A stretch of DNA of 64,000 nt from assembly GCA_017450435.1 (NCBI GenBank), contig JAFSTO010000056.1, forward strand, positions 62,001-126,000. Direction: 5' to 3'. A program made the translations under genes and the position numbers. The stretch's first letter is position 1; the number at the start of each line of letters is the position of its first letter. Positions 32,434-41,673 of the stretch are shown here, piece by piece. Origin of the DNA: Paludibacteraceae bacterium (GTDB lineage Bacteria; Bacteroidota; Bacteroidia; Bacteroidales; Paludibacteraceae). The notes beneath the pieces were generated by a model. That model searched no databases. It saw only the letters and a list, made by a program, of their open reading frames with translations, and was not told where the DNA came from.

Positions 32434-32697
32434 ATGGTATTAAATAGTTCTCAAAAAGAAGAATTGCGGCGGTTAGGTTATTTAGACCGCGATATAGCAG
32501 AGATAGGGTTAGCCCTTGATGCAGGTGAGTTCTCTTTTACAAATGAGAAAACGCACACGCGAATATCAGCAGAGACCGCAAAGACGAAATTAGGCACTAC
32601 AGCCTTTTTAAGCGGCATAGGCAGAGCCTGCTTTCATGCAACAGCAATGCGTGGCGATGAGAGCAAAGGCATGATTTTCATACACCGCAACTATTAA
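32434..32697 (+). CDS. Small phage protein with LPD-like features
   Basis: The 87-residue product contains SSQKEELRRLGYLDRDIAEIGLALDAGEF and a Thr/Ala-rich helix before SGIGRACFHATAMR. These resemble small modules associated with phage polyvalent proteins and methylases. Located 13 bp before a methylase gene. Function not assigned. Confidence 0.5.
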   Translation: MVLNSSQKEELRRLGYLDRDIAEIGLALDAGEFSFTNEKTHTRISAETAKTKLGTTAFLSGIGRACFHATAMRGDESKGMIFIHRNY

Positions 32698-32710
32698 AAC
32701 AATGTAAACA

Positions 32711-34219
32711 ATGATAGATAGGCAAAACATATTCAATAGGGACTTTTACCCTACTCCCTGTGAGGTTATTGAGCAGATGTTATCGCTGACAGAGATTAGC
32801 GGCAAGATAGTACTTGAACCCTCGGCAGGCAGTGGCAATATCGTGGACTATTGCATTGAGCAAGGTGCGCGTGAGGTTATAGCATGTGAGATAAACGACA
32901 AACTCCGTTCAATAGTCGCTAACAAATGCCATGTTATAGCAAGCGATTTTCTGACAGTCACACCCGACATGATAAGCCATGTGGACTTGATTGTAATGAA
33001 TCCTCCTTTTTCGGCAGATGAGAAACATATATTGCACGCCTATGAGATAGCCCCCGGCGGTTGTGAGATTGTGGCATTGTGCAATTCCAACACACTTGAA
33101 TATGCAGACACGAAAGCCAAGCAAGACCTGCGAGAGAAAATAAAACTCTTCGGCGGCAGCGAAACTTTGGGACGGGTGTTTGCTAACAGCGAGCGTTCCA
33201 CAGATGTATGCGTGAGTGTAGTACGTCTATACAAGCCACAAGACAAAGAGCATGAGTTTGACGGCTTTTTCGATTTGTCAGAAGATGAAGAGGCAATAAT
33301 GCAAGGCAGCGGTGTTGTTAAGTATAACTACGTGCAAGACCTTGTTAGCCGATATAAAGACGCGCTTGAGTGCTTTGATGATGTAATGAGCGCAAACAAG
33401 CGCATCAATGACCTCTGCAAAAGTGTGGGCAGTGGCAGTATAGTTTTTGGTGCGCACAGACGTAATGACAGGTACGAATTGCAGCCCGGTTATATAAGCC
33501 GTGATGAGTTCCGTAAGCAGTTACAGAAAGATGCATGGCAGTCACTTTTTGCAAAAATGAACATGCGCAAGTATGTGACACAAAAAATAATTGAGGACTT
33601 AAACCGTGCAATCGAGATAACGGCAAATATGCCGTTCACAGTGCATAATATATACCGCCTAATGCAGGCTATTGTTCAGACACACGGCGACCGTATGCAA
33701 CAGACCCTTGTAACAGCCTTTGAACATATTTGCAGTTTTTCGGCAGAGAACAGCACGGCAGGTGAGGGATGGAAAACGAACTCCGACTACATGATTAACC
33801 GCCGCTTTATCGTACCTTATATGGTGGATTCATACTATGTACATTCATGGTCAAATTGCTATGTACATCCCTCCGCATATAACGGCGGCAGAATTGATGA
33901 CGTGGTAAAAGCCTTATGCTATCTGACAGGCAAGAATTATGATGAATTACCTTATTTGGGTTCTTTCTGTGAAAAGGCGCGTCCTGCATACGGACAATGG
34001 TATGACTGGGTAGGCTGCAAGAAAGACGAAAAGGGCAAGCCTATCGGTGAAGAATGGGGTTTCTTCAGAATACGCGGCTACAAAAAAGGCACAATGCACT
34101 TTGAGTTTATTGATGAAGATGTGTGGTATAAATTCAATCAAGCCGTAGCCAAGATAAAGGGTTGGCAACTTCCCAAACAACACGTAAAAAACAATAACCA
34201 TAAATCACAAAAGAAATGA
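32711..34219 (+). CDS. DNA N6-adenine methyltransferase fused to DUF4942
   Basis: The 502-residue protein has FYPTPCEVIEQML, the SAM motif LEPSAGSGNIVDY (about 34-47) and catalytic NPPF (about 98-101), a TRM11/gamma-type order. From about residue 185 on it matches DUF4942, a helical domain usually fused to such methylases in Bacteroidetes phages. It would methylate adenine in phage DNA. It is complete. Confidence 0.85.
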   Translation: MIDRQNIFNRDFYPTPCEVIEQMLSLTEISGKIVLEPSAGSGNIVDYCIEQGAREVIACEINDKLRSIVANKCHVIASDFLTVTPDMISHVDLIVMNPPFSADEKHILHAYEIAPGGCEIVALCNSNTLEYADTKAKQDLREKIKLFGGSETLGRVFANSERSTDVCVSVVRLYKPQDKEHEFDGFFDLSEDEEAIMQGSGVVKYNYVQDLVSRYKDALECFDDVMSANKRINDLCKSVGSGSIVFGAHRRNDRYELQPGYISRDEFRKQLQKDAWQSLFAKMNMRKYVTQKIIEDLNRAIEITANMPFTVHNIYRLMQAIVQTHGDRMQQTLVTAFEHICSFSAENSTAGEGWKTNSDYMINRRFIVPYMVDSYYVHSWSNCYVHPSAYNGGRIDDVVKALCYLTGKNYDELPYLGSFCEKARPAYGQWYDWVGCKKDEKGKPIGEEWGFFRIRGYKKGTMHFEFIDEDVWYKFNQAVAKIKGWQLPKQHVKNNNHKSQKK

Positions 34220-34548
34220 ACGCAAGAGAATTGATAAACTATGCCAAAGACCGTTTTGCTGCAATAGAAAACATGACAATTCGGCTCACAAGCGGCAATG
34301 TCAGCCATCATGCGGCTACAATAGGCGTATATGCCAAGAACACGGCAGAGTATATTGAAATAGAAATGCAAGATAGTGGTAACGCTCCAATAGCGGTAGA
34401 ACTTGATATGCTACAAATGAGTGTCGGTTGGTTTCGTGATATAGCAGACCTCGCAAGCAGACTAACAACTGGCAATGTCTCTCACATGGGTTGCACGATA
34501 CGCGGCAAAGCTCTCCGTTGCAAAGAGTATTTGAATAAGCACATGTAA
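34216..34548 (+). CDS. Phage protein with internal duplication
   Basis: The 110-residue protein contains the same segment twice: RLTSGNVSHHAATIGVYAK (about 23-41) and RLTTGNVSHMGCTIRGKAL (about 80-98), each followed by EYxE/EYLN. The duplication may give a two-fold symmetric binding surface. It overlaps the methylase stop by 4 bases. Family unknown. Confidence 0.55.
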   Translation: MNARELINYAKDRFAAIENMTIRLTSGNVSHHAATIGVYAKNTAEYIEIEMQDSGNAPIAVELDMLQMSVGWFRDIADLASRLTTGNVSHMGCTIRGKALRCKEYLNKHM

Positions 34549-34571
34549 AAAACAACATAAACACAAAAACA

Positions 34572-34829
34572 ATGGATAACTACATCATCAAAACAGACGG
34601 CACTATCATAGAGTGCAATCCGGCTGACAAACGCGGTTTTACTCTCCGCGAGATGCAAAAGGCAGTTGGCGGTTATATTCAACAGGTAGGCAGATACCAA
34701 AACAAAAGCATTTGGGCTGACGAAGAGGGACTTTTGAAAGAACTCCCTTTGAACGAAAAAGCAAGTCGGTTGTGTTTTCGACCGATAGTTGGCGATGTAC
34801 TTGTATGTTTAGACAGTCTTGTTAAGTAA
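34572..34829 (+). CDS. DUF3846 family protein
   Basis: The 85-residue protein fits DUF3846: GTIIECNPADKRGFTLREMQKAVGGYIQ at the N-terminus, IWADEEGLLKELPLNEKAS and a C-terminal IVGDVLVCLD. Members are common in phages and mobile elements with no known function. Confidence 0.75.
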   Translation: MDNYIIKTDGTIIECNPADKRGFTLREMQKAVGGYIQQVGRYQNKSIWADEEGLLKELPLNEKASRLCFRPIVGDVLVCLDSLVK

Positions 34830-34843
34830 AAATCTTACATATT

Positions 34844-35194
34844 ATGGGTTTAGTAATCATTAAAAACGGCAACGGCACTATACGTCAAATCAGTGGCGGA
34901 CATCTTCAAATAGTAAATGGAGAGGTAATCACAGACGGTCAGCCAGTCAGAGAGATAAACACTGACGAGAAAGTAATCAATATCACCATAGAGGGTGATA
35001 TTGAGCGGTTGGAAGTGGACTATTGTTCAAGTATCAGAATTACGGGTAATGCCAAACGTGTAAAGACCTTGAATGGCGATATTGAGATAGGCGGCAATGT
35101 TGAGGGCGATGTACATACGAACATGGGGAGTATTACTTGCGGTGAAGTTGAGGGCGACTGCCATACAAATATGGGTAGCATATATCGAAAATAG
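34844..35194 (+). CDS. Bactofilin-like / beta-solenoid small protein
   Basis: The 116-residue protein is built from repeating short strands with Gly/Asn turns (VKTLNGDIEIGGNVEGDVHTN, MGSITCGEVEGDCHTNMGSI), a polymer-forming cytoskeletal (bactofilin-type) or DUF2807-like right-handed beta-solenoid. Such proteins self-assemble; a role in phage is not known. Confidence 0.5.
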   Translation: MGLVIIKNGNGTIRQISGGHLQIVNGEVITDGQPVREINTDEKVINITIEGDIERLEVDYCSSIRITGNAKRVKTLNGDIEIGGNVEGDVHTNMGSITCGEVEGDCHTNMGSIYRK

Positions 35195-35199
35195 AAATC

Positions 35200-35451
35200 A
35201 TGCGAACAAACAAAAGAGAACATAGAGAGGTGTATTATGAGGTTAGGGTAAAATATCGCAATCATAGGAATTATGCGACATATTCACCTGTAATGAAACT
35301 GACCACCATAGAAAAGGCTAAACAGTTTTTGCAGCAACTAATTGAGAAATATGACTATATAAAGAAAAATATAGAATCTGCAACATTTATCGAGTGTGAA
35401 CATGTAACTATATACAGGGACATTGAAACAATGGAATTAAACAATGAATGA
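35200..35451 (+). CDS. Small basic phage protein
   Basis: The 83-residue protein (MRTNKREHREVYYEVRVKYR...) has a beta-hairpin and a C-terminal helix. It overlaps the start of the helicase gene. Unknown family. Confidence 0.5.
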   Translation: MRTNKREHREVYYEVRVKYRNHRNYATYSPVMKLTTIEKAKQFLQQLIEKYDYIKKNIESATFIECEHVTIYRDIETMELNNE

Positions 35452-36706
35452 ACAATTAGACATATTCGTACATCAGCCGATAGAGGAAAACACTACGGTA
35501 TATATTCCCGCTCCCAAACCCAAACCGCATTATGTACTGCGCGACTATCAGCGCGAGGCATCGGATGCTGCGGTCAATTTCTTCAATGGTAAACTTGGCA
35601 AGGGGAACGCGCTTATAGTGTGTCCTACAGGCAGTGGCAAATCACTAATCGTGGCGGACATTGCATCGCGTTTGGATGGCAAGTTACTTGTATTCCAACC
35701 GAGTAAAGAGATACTTGAGCAGAACTATGAGAAATATCGTTCCTATGGTTTTTATGATTGCGCAGTTTGGTCTGCCAGTATGAATAGCAAGAAACGTGCG
35801 CGTGTTACCTTTGCAACTATCGGCAGTGTGATGAGCAACCCTGAAGTATTTGAGGAGTACAAAAATATAATTGTCGATGAGTGTCACTTGTGTAATGCAC
35901 GTGGGGGACGTTATAAGGAGTTTTTTGAGATGGGCAACCGTCACATTCTCGGTCTTACTGCAACACCATACAGATTGGTGAGTTATTCCACGGGTTGTAT
36001 CCTTAAGTTCCTTACTCGCACTAAACCGCGTATTTTTGCCAAACTTATCTATCAAGTGCCTATTCAGAAACTCATGGCGGACGGTTATCTCGCAAAACTG
36101 CGTTATTTCGATATGCAGTTGATAGATGTAAGCAATGTAAGAAAGAACAGTACAGGGCAAGACTACGATGAAGAATCTCTCCGCAAAGCCTACAAAGCAC
36201 AAGACATGAACAGAAAACTTGTTGAGGTTGTTAATCGTTTGCGTACTCCGAAAGATGGCAGCAGGCGGCATGGCATATTGGTATTTACTCGTTTCATTGA
36301 AGAAAGCGAATGGCTTGTAAGTCAGTTAGGCGATTGCGCTGCAATAGTGACTGGTGAAACTCCAAAGAAAGAGCGTGAACGCATACTAAAGGACTTCAAA
36401 AGCGGTAAATTAGAGGTGGTTGCTAATGTCGGAGTATTGACAACAGGCTTTGACTATCCTGAATTAGACACAGTAGTAATGGCACGTCCTACAATGTCGC
36501 TTGCACTATGGTATCAATGTGTAGGACGCGGGATTAGACCATCCGAGGGTAAAAACGGTTGGCTTGTAGATATGTGTGGCAATGTGGGTCGTTTTGGCAA
36601 GGTGGATGATTTGACTCTTACGGAGAGTTCGCCCGGACGTGGTGATTGGTGTGTATGGGGAGTGGTAAAAAACAAATGGCAACAATTAACAAATATATTC
36701 TTTTAG
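35444..36706 (+). CDS. DEAD/DEAH-type (SF2) helicase
   Basis: The 420-residue protein has VLRDYQREASDAAVNFF, Walker A CPTGSGKS (about 60-67), DECHL (about 145-149), GLTATP, an N-terminal RecA fold, then ILVFTRFIEE, GVLTTGFDYPELDTVVMARPT and QCVGRGIRPSEGK. These are the SF2 motifs of phage replicative or repair helicases (like UvsW/SSL2). It probably unwinds DNA or RNA during replication. Confidence 0.9.
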   Translation: MNEQLDIFVHQPIEENTTVYIPAPKPKPHYVLRDYQREASDAAVNFFNGKLGKGNALIVCPTGSGKSLIVADIASRLDGKLLVFQPSKEILEQNYEKYRSYGFYDCAVWSASMNSKKRARVTFATIGSVMSNPEVFEEYKNIIVDECHLCNARGGRYKEFFEMGNRHILGLTATPYRLVSYSTGCILKFLTRTKPRIFAKLIYQVPIQKLMADGYLAKLRYFDMQLIDVSNVRKNSTGQDYDEESLRKAYKAQDMNRKLVEVVNRLRTPKDGSRRHGILVFTRFIEESEWLVSQLGDCAAIVTGETPKKERERILKDFKSGKLEVVANVGVLTTGFDYPELDTVVMARPTMSLALWYQCVGRGIRPSEGKNGWLVDMCGNVGRFGKVDDLTLTESSPGRGDWCVWGVVKNKWQQLTNIFF

Positions 36707-36710
36707 CATT

Positions 36711-37175
36711 ATGGTAAACGCAGAACAGATTTTAGAACTTGCTTCCAAAGGTGGAACGCATGTGGTCTTTCAGATAACAGGTGAAGAATTGATGAACTTG
36801 CTGCGGTTAGTAGCAGATAATGCCTACCAAGCCAAAAATAGAAAGGAGAGTGCAGATATTCTTCAGACTGCTGACCGTGAACATACATATACTTCACTTT
36901 GCATCTCGCTGCGACAACTCTTTGACAAGGGAGAATTGTCAGTCCGTTCATATTGGGGGCTTGAAAACAACGGAATAAAAACGTTGGGTATGTTGTGTCA
37001 GACGAGTACGAAAGAATTACGAAAGAGAATACGGAATTTCGGTAATGTCTCTTGTGATGAGGTTAGCACTCTGTTGGGCAATTATGGACTGCGGTTTGAT
37101 ATGGACGTGAGCCGTTATGGTTATCCGAAAGCGGAATGGAAAGAGAAAGGTTTTTGTTTTGTTGAGGAGGAATGA
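36711..37175 (+). CDS. RNA polymerase alpha-CTD-like phage protein
   Basis: The 154-residue protein has a C-terminal module (about 70-131) that aligns without gaps to the RpoA C-terminal domain: ELSVRSYWGLENNGIKTLG corresponds to ELTVRSANCLKAEAIHYIG in Escherichia coli, and NFGNVSCDEV to NLGKKSLTEI. R79 corresponds to R265, G111 to G296 and S114 to S299 of E. coli alpha; N268 and K298 are replaced by Trp and Val. The first 60 residues are helical and unrecognised. It may bind UP-like DNA or host polymerase and alter transcription. Confidence 0.7.
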   Translation: MVNAEQILELASKGGTHVVFQITGEELMNLLRLVADNAYQAKNRKESADILQTADREHTYTSLCISLRQLFDKGELSVRSYWGLENNGIKTLGMLCQTSTKELRKRIRNFGNVSCDEVSTLLGNYGLRFDMDVSRYGYPKAEWKEKGFCFVEEE

Positions 37176-37909
37176 TTATGTACACAGAGACAATGACATT
37201 TGCAGAGATGTATGCGGAATATCAAAAAGATATTCCTGAATTACGAGCAGACAGCAGGCGTTTTAAGGCATCAGGTGGTTATAAAAAAGTCCGAGCAGCA
37301 GGAGTACGTTTTCCGTATCTGATAGTGCATGAGTGCCGTACAAAAAGTTGTAACCGCTATCTTGTGCTGTCAATCTTCGCGAGTAGGGCAGACGCTTTCG
37401 GTGAGCCGTTGGAGTATGCAAAGGCTATAATACAGACAGATGAGGGGCTGGCGATGTACACCATATCTATGGGCAATGACCGAGAGAAAGGCGGTTTCCT
37501 CTTTATGCCGCATGTTTTTCAACGTTACCGTCAGCGTATGGGTTTTTCATACAACAGCATAGACACGATAAGAACATTCATCAAACGCAATATGGAGTTT
37601 GTGTATAATGAGGGCTATCGGCGCAAAAGCAAAAAAGACGACCCGAAAGAGATAATGCTATCATGCCATGACGGAGCAGTGTTCGGGCGAATAGACGACC
37701 AAGATGATAATTGTGCTATACTGCGTACATTTATATCAACGGAAACAATGCAGGAGGGATATAAAGCACAATTCGACAAAGAGTTTGATAATTGTTTGGA
37801 CGAGAACATGAAAACACTGGCTTATAAAGACCCTGAACTCGCAATGCAGGTTTCTGTTTGTAGAAGAGCAAGGAATGACCGCAAAAAGAACACAGATGAT
37901 AAAAATTAA
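37172..37909 (+). CDS. Phage protein of unknown function
   Basis: The 245-residue protein contains GFLFMPHVFQRYRQRMGFSYNS and a Lys-rich segment YRRKSKKDDPKEIML followed by AVFGRIDDQDDNCAILRTFIS, a strand/His-Arg pattern seen in some phage 'BrnT/RelE-like' folds, but no clear family. It starts within the stop of the alpha-CTD-like gene. The C-terminus is basic and probably disordered. Confidence 0.5.
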   Translation: MIMYTETMTFAEMYAEYQKDIPELRADSRRFKASGGYKKVRAAGVRFPYLIVHECRTKSCNRYLVLSIFASRADAFGEPLEYAKAIIQTDEGLAMYTISMGNDREKGGFLFMPHVFQRYRQRMGFSYNSIDTIRTFIKRNMEFVYNEGYRRKSKKDDPKEIMLSCHDGAVFGRIDDQDDNCAILRTFISTETMQEGYKAQFDKEFDNCLDENMKTLAYKDPELAMQVSVCRRARNDRKKNTDDKN

Positions 37910-37949
37910 AGGCGAATTTTAATTTTTCTGCGAAAAAGTTATTAAATTA

Positions 37950-38009
37950 TTTGCGTATATCAAATTTTTATATTACTTTTGCGGCGTGAATTAAAAAGTA
38001 ATTTTAATT
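37950..38009 (+). promoter_or_regulatory. Promoter with +1 hairpin
   Basis: TTTG (37950-37953), 20 bp, TACTTTTG (37974-37981), then AATTAAAA (37989-37996) and TTTTAATT (38002-38009) as a hairpin at the transcript start. Confidence 0.8.
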
Positions 38010-38018
38010 ATAAGCACA

Positions 38019-38402
38019 ATGTATAAGTATTTTCAACCCAATGTAAAGCGCAACAAGAAAAGAGCAGGCGATTGTGTAGTCCGTGCTATTGTTGCAACAA
38101 CAGGCAAATCATGGCTTGAAGTCTATGATTTATTATGCGCACAAGGGCGCGAGTTACAAGTAATGCCGAATTGTCCTCCTGCATATAGACCCGTTCTGAA
38201 AAAACTCGGTTTTGAAGAGCATAGTTTTAAGGTAGAGCGCAGCAGTACACGTCCCACAGCAGAAACACTGACAAAAGAATATAAATGTCCGATGTTAGTA
38301 GAAACGGCTCACCATCTTATAGGTTGCTTGAATGGTGATATACTGGATAGTTGGGATAGCAGTCAGAAACCTGCATATAAATTCTATACCAAATCAGAAT
38401 AA
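38019..38402 (+). CDS. Papain-like cysteine-peptidase-fold phage protein
   Basis: The 127-residue protein has AGDCVVRAIVATTGKSW near the start, with the Cys at the position of the catalytic Cys of papain-like folds, and VETAHHLIGCLNGDILDSWDSS near the end, with His and Asp that could complete a triad. Similar small phage proteins are common; they may process proteins or be inactive. Start MYKYFQ is the first ATG after the promoter. Confidence 0.6.
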   Translation: MYKYFQPNVKRNKKRAGDCVVRAIVATTGKSWLEVYDLLCAQGRELQVMPNCPPAYRPVLKKLGFEEHSFKVERSSTRPTAETLTKEYKCPMLVETAHHLIGCLNGDILDSWDSSQKPAYKFYTKSE

Positions 38403-38416
38403 TATAGAAATTGCAC

Positions 38417-39422
38417 ATGACTATCGAACTGGATAAGATATACAATGCTGATTGTTTGCAGATACTCCGAACACTACCCGATGAGTGTATCGACTGCGTA
38501 GTCACATCCCCCCCCCTATTATGGGTTGAGAGATTATGGCTGCGATGGACAGATAGGGTTAGAGGACACTCCCGAAGAGTATGTCGCAAGGCTTGTAGAT
38601 GTCTTCCATGAGGTTAAACGTTGCCTCAAACCTGCGGGTACTATGTGGCTTAACCTCGGCGATAGTTATAACGGCAACAAGAAAGGAAATACCGAAACGA
38701 ATAAGAACAAAAAGGTGGTATCAGATAGTTTTGAGAAAAAACTATGGCGAGGTGCAAAACCGAAAGACTTGATAGGTATTCCGTGGATGGTGGCATTTAC
38801 ATTGAGAGCAGACGGGTGGTATCTGCGACAAGATATTATTTTCGCAAAACCGAACCCCATGCCCGAAAGTGTCAAAGACCGCTGCACAAAAAGTCACGAG
38901 TACATATTCCTTATGACAAAATCGCCAAAGTATTACTTCGATTACGAGGCTATACAAGAGCCTGCCGTAATGCAAGATTTGAAGAGTGCGCCCAAGTTCG
39001 GAGGTAACAAATACGGTGATAATGAAGACCGACATTTTGCAACATATAGTGGAAACGAATATCACCCTAAACATAAGAACCTTGCGGTAAAAGGTCAGCA
39101 ACCAAATACCATTCATCTCCACCGAGCCGAGGGATTTACAGAAGAACAATTCACAGTCCGCAATAAACGCGATGTATGGATGATAACTCCCAAACCGTCC
39201 AAAGAAGAGCATTATGCTATGTACCCCGAAGAACTGGTTAAGTATTGTGTGTTGGCAGGGTGTCCTATAAACGGAGTGGTATGTGACCCTTTCATGGGTA
39301 GCGGCACAACCGCAGCGGTAGCAAGAAAATTTGACCGACATTATGTAGGTATGGAGTTAAACACGAAGTTTCATAAGATTGCCATGCGCAGAGTTAGCGG
39401 CATATTGAGTTTCGCAGATTAG
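38417..39422 (+). CDS. DNA methyltransferase (N4/N6), frameshifted at a C9 tract
   Basis: The frame starts MTIELDKIYNADCLQIL and reaches CVVTSPP at the C9 tract 38508-38516, then shifts. With 8 Cs it continues YYGLRDYGCDGQIGLEDTPEEYV and runs to a complete enzyme of about 334 residues with KPAGTMWLNLGDSY, HEYIFLMTKSPKYY and the SAM motif DPFMGSGTTA. The correct number is unambiguous, because TSPPYYG is a catalytic motif. As read, the enzyme is off. Confidence 0.85.
38508..38516 (-). repeat. C9 tract (TAG9 on the minus strand) in methylase
   Basis: CAT-C9-TATT; 8 Cs are needed for the methylase frame. Confidence 0.9.
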
Positions 39423-39423
39423 T

Positions 39424-40489
39424 ATGAGAGAGGCACTACAACAAAAGATTGACAAGTCTATTGCCTTGCTCCGTAAGGCAGAGGCATTAGCACTGAAGTA
39501 TGACCCACAAGATGGGTTCTATTTGGCGTTCAGTGGCGGCAAGGATAGTCAAGCCCTCTATCATATTGCCAAGTTAGCGGGCGTGCGTTTCAAGGCTCAC
39601 ATGAACGCGACAAGTATTGACCCTGCGGAGGTGATAAGGTTTGTGCGCTCACAATACCCCGATGTAGAGATAATAGCACCCCAGCAGAGCATATACAGTC
39701 TTGCAGTTCAAAAGGGCATACTCCCGACCCAAAACATACGGTGGTGTTGTGCAGAGTTGAAAGAAACGGCAGGTGCGGGCAAAGTTACCCTGATAGGCAT
39801 ACGACACGAAGAAAGTACCAAACGCTCCAAACGCAAAGAGGTTGAGATTTCTCATCATAAGTTCAAGGGCGACATGGAACGGTTTGAGGAATGGCAGAAA
39901 GAGCAGACGGCGAAGATAATAAAGAGAATGGCGAAGAAACTGCCAAAGAACACTAATTTTGATGAGTTTAGCATAAACCAAAAAAGCACGGTTAAATGTG
40001 TCAATGGCAAGGACAGCATCTTAATTAGTCCTATCATCGAATGGACGGTGCGTGATGTGTGGGAATTTCTAAACGAGGTTGTCAAAGTTCCTCATTGTTC
40101 GCTTTACGACAACGGGCATCGCCGTATAGGTTGTATCTTATGCCCCATGTGCAGCAAAAGAGAGAAGCGGAGAGATATGAAAGAACACCCTCATGTCGTT
40201 CATAAATGGAAACAAGCCATTCGTGATATGCGCCGTAGGGGGGGGGCAGACGGACGAAGCGATAGAGTTCAACAGGAAATTCGAGGTGCTTACATTAAAT
40301 CACAGAGAAAGGAATACTGGGGTGTTTTCTGAAAGCCCCGCTTGCGATACAGCGGGGATAACAGAGGAAGAAGAAAACGATATAATAGAAAACATCTTTG
40401 ACTGGTGGATAAGTGGTAAGAGTTATGAAAAGTGGTATGCGGATAAGTTTTTACAACAGAAAATAATTTTTGATATATGGAACGAGTAA
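39424..40489 (+). CDS. PAPS-reductase-family protein, frameshifted at a G9 tract
   Basis: The protein has SGGKDSQALYHIAKLAG (PP-loop at 37-42), RWCCAELKETAG and GCILCPMCSKREKRRDM, so it keeps the Cys residues of true PAPS reductases or of Fe-S/PP-loop relatives. At the G9 tract 40238-40246 the frame goes into a short false tail. With 8 Gs it continues GQTDEAIEFNRKFEVL and ends IIENIFDWWISGKSYEKWYADKFLQQK, the usual C-terminal end of this family. Phage members may supply sulfur for DNA or RNA modification. Confidence 0.8.
40238..40246 (+). repeat. G9 tract (TAG9) in PAPS-reductase-like gene
   Basis: CGTA-G9-CAGACG; 8 Gs would restore the frame. Confidence 0.9.
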
Positions 40490-41673
40490 AGATTTATGCA
40501 CGGACTATCGAAGAAGAAGCCGTGCAGCAGATTAACAAGATGAGCAGAAGCGAAGCGTATAAAGATTGTACGGTGCGTATCATGCCCGATTGTCATGCGG
40601 GTGCAGGGTGTACAATAGGGACGGTTATCGGTATAAAAGACCGTATTGTTCCTAACACGGTGGGCGTAGATATAGGCTGCGGTATGTATGTCGTTCCTCT
40701 CGGCAAAAATGATATTGACCTTGTACAACTTGACAAGGTAATAAGATGTTATGTTCCGTCAGGGTTCAACATTCATAAAGAGCGAATGGTCAGCGATTAC
40801 ATTTTTAGTTTCGATGAGTTCCGTTGTCGCAGTGCAATAGACGAAGATATGGCATATCGCTCTATTGGCTCTCTTGGCGGTGGCAATCACTTTATTGAGA
40901 TAGATGAAGATGAGGATAGCAACAAATTCCTTGTCATTCACTCCGGCAGTCGAAACCTCGGTGTACGCGTCTGCAAGCACTATCAAGATAAAGCAGCAAG
41001 GTATTGCAGGAAAAAACAAACTGATGTAAGTGAATTGATAGCAAAACTCAAAGCAGAGGGACGCGAGAAAGAGATTAGCGCAGCCGTCAGTACAGCAAAA
41101 GCAGGTAACACTCCGATAGACCCGCAACTCGCCTATTTAGAGGGTGATGATATGCAAGACTATCTGAATGATATGAAATTGTGTCAGCATTATGCAGCCA
41201 TTAACCGCCATGTTATTGCACGTATTATAGGTCGCCACATGCCCGAATTACGCATAGACGAAATACTGAAGACAACATTCCCATTCCACACCGTACACAA
41301 CTATATCGACCATAAGTTAAACATACTCCGCAAGGGTGCTGTAAGTGCGCAAAATGGTGAACGGCTTATCATACCGATGAACATGCGTGACGGTTCTCTA
41401 TTATGTGTCGGTAAGGGTAACATTGATTGGCTCTATTCCGCACCTCATGGCGCGGGTAGGCTTATGTCACGAAAGAAAGCAAAAGAAACACTTGAACTGG
41501 GCGAGTTTGAGCAATCAATGAAAGGTATCTATACAACCTCTGTATGCGAGGATACGATAGACGAATCTCCTATGGTTTACAAACCTATGGACGAGATTAT
41601 TGAGTGCGTGAAAGATACGGTTGAGATTGAAGCCGTGATTAAACCGATATATAACTTCAAGGCAAAGGAATGA
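40477..41673 (+). CDS. rtcB: RNA ligase RtcB (3'-phosphate/5'-hydroxyl)
   Basis: The 398-residue protein has all RtcB motifs: MPDCHAGAGCTIGTV, GVDIGCGM, SLGGGNHFIEI, HSGSRNLG and the C-terminal PHGAGRLMSRKKA that ends with the guanylylated-His region. RtcB joins 2',3'-cyclic phosphate or 3'-phosphate ends to 5'-OH ends, using GTP and Mn2+. It could repair tRNAs cut by host anticodon nucleases. It starts inside the PAPS-reductase-like gene end and overlaps the next gene by 4 bases. Confidence 0.95.
   Translation: MERVKIYARTIEEEAVQQINKMSRSEAYKDCTVRIMPDCHAGAGCTIGTVIGIKDRIVPNTVGVDIGCGMYVVPLGKNDIDLVQLDKVIRCYVPSGFNIHKERMVSDYIFSFDEFRCRSAIDEDMAYRSIGSLGGGNHFIEIDEDEDSNKFLVIHSGSRNLGVRVCKHYQDKAARYCRKKQTDVSELIAKLKAEGREKEISAAVSTAKAGNTPIDPQLAYLEGDDMQDYLNDMKLCQHYAAINRHVIARIIGRHMPELRIDEILKTTFPFHTVHNYIDHKLNILRKGAVSAQNGERLIIPMNMRDGSLLCVGKGNIDWLYSAPHGAGRLMSRKKAKETLELGEFEQSMKGIYTTSVCEDTIDESPMVYKPMDEIIECVKDTVEIEAVIKPIYNFKAKE

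Noticed and set aside
35684..36271. Leftward 195-codon frame inside the helicase gene
   Set aside because: It is an antisense shadow of a well-supported helicase with all motifs.
38742..39341. Leftward 199-codon frame opposite the methylase
   Set aside because: Cys/Phe-rich composition and complete overlap with a methylase of known family.
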